From the NCBI RefSeq assembly GCF_002214185.1, contig NZ_CP022161.1, forward strand, positions 3,657,767 through 3,721,766: a stretch of 64,000 nt of DNA. Reading direction: 5' to 3'. Source of the DNA: Streptomyces capitiformicae (GTDB lineage: Bacteria; Actinomycetota; Actinomycetes; Streptomycetales; Streptomycetaceae). Positions 7,695 to 15,529 of the stretch are shown one piece after another. Position 1 is the stretch's first letter. Each line of letters starts with the position of its first letter. Made by a program: the position numbers and the translations under genes. The notes under the pieces were generated by a model. It was given only the letters and a program-made list of their open reading frames with translations, made no database searches and was not told the DNA's origin.

Positions 7695-8788
7695 GTCCTC
7701 GGGTAGCGACCGTCCTCGACCTGCCCTTCGGCAGCGCCGGCGGCAGCGTCGAGCTCTTTCTCGACCTCTACACCGGCGAGGACCCGCTGGTGCCGGCCCG
7801 CGCCTTCATGCTCGCCCCGCAGGCGCCTCCACCCCACGTACCTTCGGGGCTGGAGTTGCTGACCGTGCCCGGCAAATGCCTCGCTGGGCCGCCTTTCACG
7901 GCGTACGTCAACGCGTTGCGTCGGGCCCTGACGCAGGGCATCAACCCGGCCAGCATCGATGTCCTTCACCTCCAGCATCTCGCCTTCGGCGGTACCCCCG
8001 CCCTGATCCGCGCCCTACCCGCACGCCCCCGGATCGCGCTCGTCCACGGCACCGACCTGCTGTTCGCCGAGGCCCATCGCGACCAGATGCGTGTCCTGCG
8101 GGAAACTGCGCGTCTCGCGGACGCCATCGTCGTCCCGACGGGCGCCATGGCGGATCGGCTCCTTCAGCTCGCGCCCACAATGGAGCGTAAGAAGATCGAG
8201 AAGATTCCCTGGGGTGTGCCCGATCACCTGCTCACCACCCCACCGCCGCGCCCTGCCCGCCGACCGACCGGACACCTCCGTCTGCTCTACGCAGGACGCC
8301 TCACCGCCGAGAAGGGCATCGAGGCGCTCCTGCGCGCGATGCCCGTAGCCCAGGCCGTCGAACTGAGCATCGCGGCGCCGCGTCACCAGTTCCATGGGTT
8401 GACCCCGCTCCTACGCCTGCTCAAGGTCCACGTCCGCTACCTCGGCTGGCTCAGCCGTCCACAGCTGTGGAAAGCCTTCGCCGACCACGACGCCCTCGTC
8501 ATGCCCTCGACCACCCTCGAAGCCATGGGCCTGGTCGCTCTCGAAGCCCAAGCCTGCGGACTACCAGTCGTCTACCAGCCCGTTCCAGGGCTGAGCGACA
8601 CCCTCGCCGCAACGGGTCTTGCCACCGACTTCACCAACCCGGCCGCCCTCGCCCAGGACCTCAAACGACTCCGCTCCACCCCCGGCCTGCTCCCGGCTCT
8701 CCAAGTCGCTGGCCGCGCCAACGCCACTCGCTATCCCCTCACAGCCACCGCCGCTGCCCTGGCCGACCTCGGCAAACAGCTCATCTGA
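7691..8788 (+). CDS. Glycosyltransferase family 4 (GT-B fold)
   Basis: A 365-residue GT-B glycosyltransferase. ATG at 7691 overlaps the previous stop. The amino half has VLDLPFGSAGGSVE, a glycine-rich start usual in GT4, and VHGTDLL. The carboxyl half has LRLLYAGRLTAEKG (about residue 200) and STTLEAMGLVALEAQACGLPVV (about 270), the donor-binding E-x7-E region. There is no signal peptide or membrane segment. The donor is a nucleotide sugar and the acceptor is unknown. As the last gene of the coupled operon it probably glycosylates the product made upstream, but this is inferred from position. Confidence 0.85.
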   Translation: MSPRVATVLDLPFGSAGGSVELFLDLYTGEDPLVPARAFMLAPQAPPPHVPSGLELLTVPGKCLAGPPFTAYVNALRRALTQGINPASIDVLHLQHLAFGGTPALIRALPARPRIALVHGTDLLFAEAHRDQMRVLRETARLADAIVVPTGAMADRLLQLAPTMERKKIEKIPWGVPDHLLTTPPPRPARRPTGHLRLLYAGRLTAEKGIEALLRAMPVAQAVELSIAAPRHQFHGLTPLLRLLKVHVRYLGWLSRPQLWKAFADHDALVMPSTTLEAMGLVALEAQACGLPVVYQPVPGLSDTLAATGLATDFTNPAALAQDLKRLRSTPGLLPALQVAGRANATRYPLTATAAALADLGKQLI

Positions 8789-8876
8789 CCTGCCCGCGCC
8801 GCAACCAGTTTCGTACCAGCCCCCTCACTACGCTGACCATCGGGACATCTCACGGCCCACGATCGATCGGGAGACC

Positions 8877-9929
8877 ATGGCGCTCGACCTCGACACCGAC
8901 CGCATCCACCAACTCCTCCACGACGGTGCACGCGACAAGATCTACCCCGGCGCCGTCTGGGCCGTCGGTGACAGCCGAGGAACCCAGGCCAGCGGCAGCA
9001 CAGGCGTCCTAGATCCCGAACGGCCCGACGAGCCGATGCAGTGCGACACCGTCTTCGACGTCGCCAGCCTCACCAAGATCCTTGCGGTGTGGTCGACCAT
9101 CGGCAGCCTCGTCGAGGACGGGAAACTCCAACTCAACGCACCACTAGGCGACTTGTGGTGCGAAGTGAGCGAACACCCACTGGCGCAGGTAACCGCACGC
9201 CGCCTGCTCACCCACACCGCCGGCGTCCCGCTCCGGGCCAACCTCAAGAACCTGTACGGCACGGACCCGCAGGACGTCCGCGACGGCGTCCTGCGAGAAG
9301 CCCTGCACCGGCCGCCCGGTGAGGCCGTGGAATACACCGACCGCGCCGCCCTCATCCTCGGCTACCTCGCCGAACACCTCTCCGGCCAGCGGCTCGATGC
9401 GCTCGCGGCCGACCGCGTCTGGGGACCGCTGGGCATGACACAGACCTGCTTCGGGCCGTTGAGTCCCGAAGCGGCGGCCCGCTGCGCACCGACCGAACTC
9501 GACGACAGCACGGGAACCCATCTCAAGGGACTCGCCCACGACTTCTCCGCCCGCCTGCTCGGCGGCGTGTGCGGCATCGCGGGCGCTTTCTCCGTCCTCG
9601 ACGACGTCGCCACGTTCCTGCGCTATGTCCTCGATCCGAACCAGCTGAGCGCATCACCCGGATTCGGCACTAACTGGATCAAGGAATCTCTCCAGATCCA
9701 CACCGGGGATCTGACGCCGCCCCGGGGCCTGTTCTGGCACCCAGCACCTGGCACGACGCCGGAAGCCGACGACGTCTGGGTGCACTACGGCTTCACAGGC
9801 ACCGGCATGTGGCTCGCCCCCAGGAAGGACCGCTGGGCAACTCTGCTCACCAACAAGCTCTACTACAGCCGCGAGCGGGAACCGCTCACCCGCGTCCGCG
9901 ACGAGTTCCGTTCTCAAGTCTTCGCCTGA
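8877..9929 (+). CDS. Serine hydrolase, beta-lactamase (class C/DD-peptidase) family
   Basis: A 350-residue cytoplasmic member of the beta-lactamase-related serine hydrolases. The SxxK motif is SLTK (Ser64-Lys67); the second motif is YTD in VEYTDRAAL (about residue 142), with Asp where YxN is typical, as in many esterase-like members; the third is probably HYGFTGTG near residue 303. ATG at 8877 was chosen because the preceding frame is unlike the family. No signal peptide is present, so a role on cell-wall peptides outside the membrane is unlikely; it may be an esterase or amidase tailoring the product of the upstream operon, from which it is separated by 88 bases. Confidence 0.8.
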   Translation: MALDLDTDRIHQLLHDGARDKIYPGAVWAVGDSRGTQASGSTGVLDPERPDEPMQCDTVFDVASLTKILAVWSTIGSLVEDGKLQLNAPLGDLWCEVSEHPLAQVTARRLLTHTAGVPLRANLKNLYGTDPQDVRDGVLREALHRPPGEAVEYTDRAALILGYLAEHLSGQRLDALAADRVWGPLGMTQTCFGPLSPEAAARCAPTELDDSTGTHLKGLAHDFSARLLGGVCGIAGAFSVLDDVATFLRYVLDPNQLSASPGFGTNWIKESLQIHTGDLTPPRGLFWHPAPGTTPEADDVWVHYGFTGTGMWLAPRKDRWATLLTNKLYYSREREPLTRVRDEFRSQVFA

Positions 9930-10107
9930 ACAGTGCAGGTTTCGGGCACCTACCAGGCGTACCGTCGCACTTCAGTCCAAGGCGGAGTCCGCGAGGCAAC
10001 TCCGAAGGATCACGCAAAAGTAGCAGCGCTCCGGCCTCTGCTGCCTCACAATGGGCTCCTGTCCCACCCGGCGCACAGAATGTCCATGTGCCCCGTCGAG
10101 AGCGGTG

Positions 10108-12936
10108 ATGAAGGCGTCCCGTTGGTACAAGTGTGACCTCCAAGTGGCCACACCAGCATGGAAGTTCAACCTGCCACCAGGTAGCTCATACGACTTCTCC
10201 CTGGAGGCGGACAGGGCCCGCTTCGCGGACGCTTACATGGAGAGGCTCCGCGAATCCGGCATCGAGGTGATCGCGCTGGCGGACCACAACACCGGTGCGT
10301 GGCTGCCTGTCATGCAGGCCGCGGGACGGAGGCACGACATCGTCGTCTTCCCCGGCGTCGAGGTGACGACGGCCTCTGGGTCGGACGGGGCTCACCTGGT
10401 ACTGATCGGCGACCTGGACCGTACGGAGCAGGACATCAATGTGCTGCTTGCTCGCACTTGCGGCTTCGACGACGATCACCCGAGGTTGAACCCGAGGACA
10501 AATGACCCCGCACCAGCTCCCCGGACGGTCAATCAGATCTTGGATGATCTTCCTGAGCAGTGGCTGGCGATTGCTCCGCACGTGCTCACCGACAATGGTC
10601 TTGCCTCGGGGAACACCGTGCGCGGGGATCTGCGTTGGAAGGCGCTCCATCACGACCGGCTCAGCGCGGTGGACCCCGGAGAGGTAACAGAGGAACGGCG
10701 CGCCGGGAAGAGTTTCGTGGCCCGGTTCCTCAACCGGGCTCTTGGCGAATTCCCATGTCTTGCGCGCATGCCGTTTCTCGCGACGTCAGACGCCTACAGC
10801 CTGGAGGGTTTAGGGTCGCGTTACACATGGATCCGAATGGATACGCCATCGAAGGAGTCACTGCGGCAGGCATTTCTTGACCACGACGCCCGCATCATGC
10901 CGAGCTGGGACCCACGGCTGATCGCGAACCCAGACCCCAATGTCGTCGACCACGCCTGGGTAAGGAATATCGAACTCGGCGGCACGTTGGGCAACTCCAC
11001 AGAGCCGCTACGGGTCTCCTTCGACCCACGGCTGAACGTGATTATCGGAGGCCGCGGCGCCGGCAAATCAACCGTGGTCTCCGCATTGCGGCAACTATAC
11101 GGCAGCACCCAGAGTCTGCCGGACTCCATCGAGCACGAGGCGACCGCATTCGTCGATGGCGTCTTCAGCGAAGCACGATTGACCGCACAGCACAGACTCG
11201 CCATCTCCCGGGAGCAGCAGACTGCTCTGTGGAGCTCCGCGCTGGGCTCACGCACAGAGCGCAACGGCGTGCAGTTGCCAACACACTTCCCGATGCGTGT
11301 CTTCAGCCAGAAGGAGCTGTTCGAACGGACCGCACATGACCGTTCGGACCGTTTTGCCGCATCCAAGCACCTGTTGAGCCTCGTTGACGCGGCCCTTGAG
11401 GCTGATGCAGCCGCTCCGGGCGGATTCGCGATCGAGTTGGATGCAGCACGGACCCAGTGCCTGACGAGAGTCGCCAAGCGGATCAGCGTCGAAGCGCGGC
11501 TCGCTCAGCGCCCCTCGCAGATGGCCCGGCACGGCGAACTTCTCCATCAGATCGAAGCATTCGGGGATGCTGAGAGCCAGAGCTCCCGTTTGGAGAGCGA
11601 GCGGATTAGACGCGACCACGCCAGACTCGGCGCCGACGCCGCGCGGTTCGAGGCCGCAGTGGACGAACTTGGCGCGGCAACGATCAAGCGTCTGCAAGCA
11701 GCACTGCCAAAGCCTCCAGCAGGGCTGGACGAGGAGCCTCAGCAGTTGTATGCGGAACTTGCCCAGATCCGTGACGAGCTCAACCGGACTGTCCGAGCCA
11801 GTGTCATAGCGGCGAAGGAAGCACTTGAGCAGAACCGCCAGCGGCAGCAGACGGGGGTCTGGGCCGATCGGGTGCAGCGTGCGGACAGGGAGATCATCGA
11901 GTTCCAGCAACGGTTGAGCTTGCTCGGAGTGGAGCCCACGGCCTACCTCGCGCTTACCGAGGCACTGAACTCCGTGCAGGGAGTCCTGCGGGAGCTTGAG
12001 GATGACGAAGCCGCTGCCCCTGGGCTACGCAGCGCGGAGGAAGCGGCATGGTCCGACCTGAAGCGCACCTACGAACGCCGGCGTCGACGTCGCGAGACGC
12101 TGTTTGCAGAAGTAGCCAAGCGCAGCGGATCACTGCGTTTTGAGGTGGTCCCGCACGGTAACTGCACCAGCTGGGTACAGGACGTGCGTGGTCAACTCGG
12201 AGTCCGATCCGGCGGGTTCGTCGACGACATCCCCGCCCTAGCTGAGTGGCTTTGGAGCGCGCCACTCAATGACGGACAGCGCCGTCAGGAACTCTGGCGC
12301 CGGTCCCTGCTGACGTGCGACTTCACGCAACTACGTAAAGAGGCCGGCGGTAAAGCCACCTGGTGGAGCAAGCTGGCGAAGCTGGAGTCGACACAACGCA
12401 TCCGTCTCGCAATGAATTTCCCGGACGACGCCGTGGTGATGTTCTTCCTGCGGGACGGCGGCAAGGCCGAGAACGACGCCGACTGGCAGTCGGTCACCAC
12501 CGGTTCGCCAGGCCAGCGCAGCGCGGCAATGCTCAGCTTCGTCCTACACCATGGGACGGAACCGCTCGTGCTGGACCAGCCCGAGGACGACCTGGATACT
12601 GCGTGGATCTCTCAGCTCATTGTGCCGGAGATCAGGAAGAGCCGGTGGCACCGGCAGGTCATCGTGATCACGCACAATGCCAACATTCCTGTGAATGCTG
12701 ACGCGGAGCGGGTGATCGTCCTCGAGAACGACGGCTCTCGGATCCGAATCAAGACCAGCGCTGCGGTGGCAGGTGCTGAGGGGTACCACGATCAGGAGCA
12801 CGTGGGCCCCATCGAAGTGACGAAGGTCCGTCATGACATCCAGGACATCCTGGAGGGTGGAACCGCAGCGTTCATGTCTCGGGAGCGCCGCTACAACAAC
12901 GAACTCAGCACCTACCGAGCCGCTCTACACGGCTGA
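10108..12936 (+). CDS. PHP-domain/SMC-like ATPase (TrlF-type)
   Basis: A 942-residue protein. The amino part (1 to about 290) resembles a PHP phosphoesterase: IALADHNTG (about residue 53) and FPGVEVTT (about 82) are recognisable. A Walker A motif, IIGGRGAGKST, lies near residue 312, long coiled-coil stretches fill about 450-700, an ABC-like signature SPGQRSAA is near 800 and Walker B (LVLDQPEDDLD) near 820. This is the layout of TrlF-type ATPases, often found in defence or mobile islands. The usual PHP H-x-H motif reads DLQVATPA here, with Gln12 and Ala14, so nuclease activity of the PHP part may be lost or altered. ATG at 10108 starts the conserved SRWYKCDLQ stretch. It probably forms a unit with the unknown gene downstream. 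Confidence 0.8.
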   Translation: MKASRWYKCDLQVATPAWKFNLPPGSSYDFSLEADRARFADAYMERLRESGIEVIALADHNTGAWLPVMQAAGRRHDIVVFPGVEVTTASGSDGAHLVLIGDLDRTEQDINVLLARTCGFDDDHPRLNPRTNDPAPAPRTVNQILDDLPEQWLAIAPHVLTDNGLASGNTVRGDLRWKALHHDRLSAVDPGEVTEERRAGKSFVARFLNRALGEFPCLARMPFLATSDAYSLEGLGSRYTWIRMDTPSKESLRQAFLDHDARIMPSWDPRLIANPDPNVVDHAWVRNIELGGTLGNSTEPLRVSFDPRLNVIIGGRGAGKSTVVSALRQLYGSTQSLPDSIEHEATAFVDGVFSEARLTAQHRLAISREQQTALWSSALGSRTERNGVQLPTHFPMRVFSQKELFERTAHDRSDRFAASKHLLSLVDAALEADAAAPGGFAIELDAARTQCLTRVAKRISVEARLAQRPSQMARHGELLHQIEAFGDAESQSSRLESERIRRDHARLGADAARFEAAVDELGAATIKRLQAALPKPPAGLDEEPQQLYAELAQIRDELNRTVRASVIAAKEALEQNRQRQQTGVWADRVQRADREIIEFQQRLSLLGVEPTAYLALTEALNSVQGVLRELEDDEAAAPGLRSAEEAAWSDLKRTYERRRRRRETLFAEVAKRSGSLRFEVVPHGNCTSWVQDVRGQLGVRSGGFVDDIPALAEWLWSAPLNDGQRRQELWRRSLLTCDFTQLRKEAGGKATWWSKLAKLESTQRIRLAMNFPDDAVVMFFLRDGGKAENDADWQSVTTGSPGQRSAAMLSFVLHHGTEPLVLDQPEDDLDTAWISQLIVPEIRKSRWHRQVIVITHNANIPVNADAERVIVLENDGSRIRIKTSAAVAGAEGYHDQEHVGPIEVTKVRHDIQDILEGGTAAFMSRERRYNNELSTYRAALHG

Positions 12937-13013
12937 CAGTTCGGCTGGCAGTGCGATGTTCACGGCACCGAGTTCCGCGTGCCCCCATCACGTAGACATG
13001 CGCACTTGCGTGC

Positions 13014-13027
13014 GCCCCGTACGGGGC
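13014..13027. terminator. GC-rich palindrome between the ATPase gene and the next gene
   Basis: GCCCCGTACGGGGC is a perfect 14-base palindrome 78 bases after the ATPase stop. It could be part of a terminator or a protein-binding site. About 15 bases further on, TTGACG (13042-13047) is a possible -35 box for the next gene, without a convincing -10. Both readings are weak. Confidence 0.25.
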
Positions 13028-13081
13028 ACATAGCTTCCGTCTTGACGTGTACAGATTGCATGGATACTGGGGGCGTGCAGG

Positions 13082-14464
13082 TTGAAGGCGAAACCAAGGG
13101 TGACGAAAGGCGTGTTACGGGACCTCGCGCGTCCGTCGAACGTAGCCGTTCAGTCGGATTCGGCGCTGGTCGGCAGCGTCGAGGTGGCCGTGGCCAAGGA
13201 TGACAAGAAGCGTGCGGAGAAAGGTACTTCGCTCCGACGGAAGAGCGGCCTGGAGGCTCTCCCGAGGGCGGAACTCGGACAGTCGGTAGAGCTGGCTCCG
13301 TGGCATGTACTGCACGACCTCGCGCAGGCTCTTTCCCTCTCTCGACAAGGCGCTGGGCGTGGTCTCGCCGAGCATTGGGGAAGCCTCAAGTACAGCCAGG
13401 CGCTCGATGCGGTAGCGGACAGCTACATACAGTTGTCCGCCGAAGCCAAAGGGATAGCCCGGGACTACAAGCGTCTGCAGTCGCGGGAGTTGGGGCAGGG
13501 TTTCGCCCTTGCCCTGGCACGGCAGGCCCTCCTACGTCGATATCCAGACCGCTTCGTATCCTTCGTCAGCGCCGATGTAGTCATACGGGCTGGATGGTCC
13601 AAGGGATCGGTCGGTTACGCCTACCGGCCCGACTTTTTCGCCGAAGTCTGGAAGCCGGGCGAGCCGTCACGTGTCTTCCCGATTGCGACCACGGGGAACC
13701 ATGGAGGCCCTAAACCCTCCTATTCCCAACTCGCCGCATGCTCAGCCCATGTCGAGGCCATGCACATCGGCGCGTGGAACGAAACACCATGCCTTGTCTT
13801 CAGTACGGAGTTCCCTTCGGAGGGACCCGTTACAGTCCATGTCCTGCACGCACGAGGAGAGGACGGCTGGTTATACGGCTCGCCCGAGCATCCGCTGCGA
13901 AGCGTGAACAGTCCCGCCGAAAAAGGGAACATCGTGCCGGGCATCCGGCCTCCCACGCGCGGTGACCGGGTTCCCCAGTCCGAGCCCGGTTTCCATGTCC
14001 AGTCCGAGGACTCAGCATGGTTCCAGCACGTCGTGGCACGAACAGCGACAGCCGGAACAACTGCCTTCGCAGGCGATGGCGCCACAACCGCTCGCTACCT
14101 CACCACCGACCAGGGGAGTCGACGCTACGACGCCGGTGTCGCGCATGCGGCATCAGGAAGCGTCCAAGACGCGACGTACAGGCTTCTCGGCATCCCCTTC
14201 GTCGGCACGGATCACGTCTTCCGGCTGAACAACAAGCGTGTAGAGGCGTTCTCCGGCGTCGCAGCCGATCTCTTCGCCCTCCTCTCAGCTGGGAAGGCCG
14301 AGGAGTACCGCAGTGAAATTTACGCAAGACGCGGCACCTGGCCAGGACAGACGTGGGATCCGAACTGGGGAGGCCCTGTCTCGATCCAAGAAGACGGAAC
14401 AGTCCTGGCCATGCGCCTACTGCGTTTAAGGAAGAGCACGAGCACTGAGGACGCCTCGACGTAA
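13082..14464 (+). CDS. Hypothetical protein paired with the PHP/SMC ATPase
   Basis: About 460 residues with no family I recognise. The reading uses TTG at 13082; GTG at 13100 is an alternative and no clear ribosome-binding site decides between them. The amino end is basic and the middle (about residues 130-220) contains ALARQALLRRYPDRF, RPDFFAEVWKPG and VFPIATTGNHGG, an alternation of charged and hydrophobic segments that would suit an alpha/beta enzyme; a restriction-endonuclease-like core is conceivable but no clear D-ExK set can be assigned. It follows the PHP/SMC ATPase by 145 bases on the same strand and converges on the HEPN-like gene, so membership of a defence module is inferred from context only. 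Confidence 0.6.
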   Translation: MKAKPRVTKGVLRDLARPSNVAVQSDSALVGSVEVAVAKDDKKRAEKGTSLRRKSGLEALPRAELGQSVELAPWHVLHDLAQALSLSRQGAGRGLAEHWGSLKYSQALDAVADSYIQLSAEAKGIARDYKRLQSRELGQGFALALARQALLRRYPDRFVSFVSADVVIRAGWSKGSVGYAYRPDFFAEVWKPGEPSRVFPIATTGNHGGPKPSYSQLAACSAHVEAMHIGAWNETPCLVFSTEFPSEGPVTVHVLHARGEDGWLYGSPEHPLRSVNSPAEKGNIVPGIRPPTRGDRVPQSEPGFHVQSEDSAWFQHVVARTATAGTTAFAGDGATTARYLTTDQGSRRYDAGVAHAASGSVQDATYRLLGIPFVGTDHVFRLNNKRVEAFSGVAADLFALLSAGKAEEYRSEIYARRGTWPGQTWDPNWGGPVSIQEDGTVLAMRLLRLRKSTSTEDAST

Positions 14465-14565
14465 CCCCCCTTCAGTCTCAGTGTTCTATGTTCTGCGCAG
14501 GCGGAGGAGACGCCATCAGAAACTCCACGCTTTCTCCGCCTACGTTGGATCGAGTGCACCCCGGT

Positions 14566-15528
14566 TCATGTACCCGCCGTTGTTCCACCGCCCGGACGGC
14601 GGCGAGCAACAGAGGCCGGCGTTGGGCGTTGTGCGGAGGCATTGGGATTACGACCACGACCTCGTTCTGTGGGCGCACGCGGAGTGGGCGGTACAGGAGG
14701 CGCTGCCGCCGTCGCCGCGAGATCGTTCAGCGTGGCATTCACCACCGGCCAGCACATGTCGAGGGTGTCGCGGTTCGGGCTGTGTCCCTTCTGTTTCTCT
14801 GCCAGGGGATGGACGAGATTCCTGTACTGCCGGATAAGCTCCGAGGTCAGCTTGGCGTCGTACTCGATCCATTTGTTCTCGTACGCGAAGTTCAAGAAGT
14901 CATTCAGCCCCATGTTCCGCAACGGCTTCGGCATGGGTACGCCTGCGGCACGGACCTGCGCAGCATGCGCGAGCACACCCTCTAGGAGGCTGCCCAGCAT
15001 GATGACCGCCGACGTGTAGGCGCCGTGCTCGTAGCAGGTGCGTGCCTCGTCCAGCCGGAGTTGCACGGTGGCGGCGAGTTCCGGGTCGCTCACCACCTCC
15101 GTCACAGAGACCTTCAGCTCGACACGCGGCAGCTGCCGTACTTCGTCCTCGAATCCGGCCTCACAGCGGACGAGGGCCAGTTGGCCTCCGTCCTCGCCGA
15201 TGCGGCGTCCGCCGAGCACGAGTATCTCGTTGAGCTGCTTTAGTGTGGCGCGGTACTCGTGCTGCTGGTTGTAGTACTCAAGGCGGTTCGCCAGGCGCAG
15301 TATTGCGCGCTCGGCGTCATCCGTGCCGTCCTCCTGCCGTTCCTTGAGGAGTTCCCGGGCCCACTTGTGCCTGGGTGTGCTGCCGTCGTACTCCGGAACG
15401 TCGTCCCAACCCGCCCGTTGGAAGAACGCGGCGATCTCGTACCCCTTGCGGTAGAGCAGCGGCGGCTCGTCCCCGCAGATCAGGTGGGCGATCTCCGTCA
15501 GCGTGCTGTCGTCGAAGACTTCGCTCAT
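14566..15528 (-). CDS. HEPN-like (DUF4145-type) protein
   Basis: A 320-residue protein. ATG at 15528 has an ideal AAGGAG (15535-15540), which lies inside the end of the helicase gene; the two genes are separated by one base. The middle resembles HEPN/DUF4145 proteins: LDEARTCYEHGAYTSAVIML (a helix with ALLEG-like continuation) and, about 55 residues later, IRQYRNLVHPLAE, which carries the Arg-Asn ... His arrangement of HEPN RNases. The last 45 residues are Pro/Arg/Gly-rich and disordered. HEPN proteins often serve as toxins or effectors in immunity. Here the close coupling to a helicase-nuclease suggests a two-component system. The HEPN call rests on a short motif and is moderate. Confidence 0.65.
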   Translation of the reverse strand: MSEVFDDSTLTEIAHLICGDEPPLLYRKGYEIAAFFQRAGWDDVPEYDGSTPRHKWARELLKERQEDGTDDAERAILRLANRLEYYNQQHEYRATLKQLNEILVLGGRRIGEDGGQLALVRCEAGFEDEVRQLPRVELKVSVTEVVSDPELAATVQLRLDEARTCYEHGAYTSAVIMLGSLLEGVLAHAAQVRAAGVPMPKPLRNMGLNDFLNFAYENKWIEYDAKLTSELIRQYRNLVHPLAEKQKGHSPNRDTLDMCWPVVNATLNDLAATAAAPPVPPTPRAPTERGRGRNPNASAQRPTPASVARRRPGGGTTAGT

Positions 15529-15529
15529 G

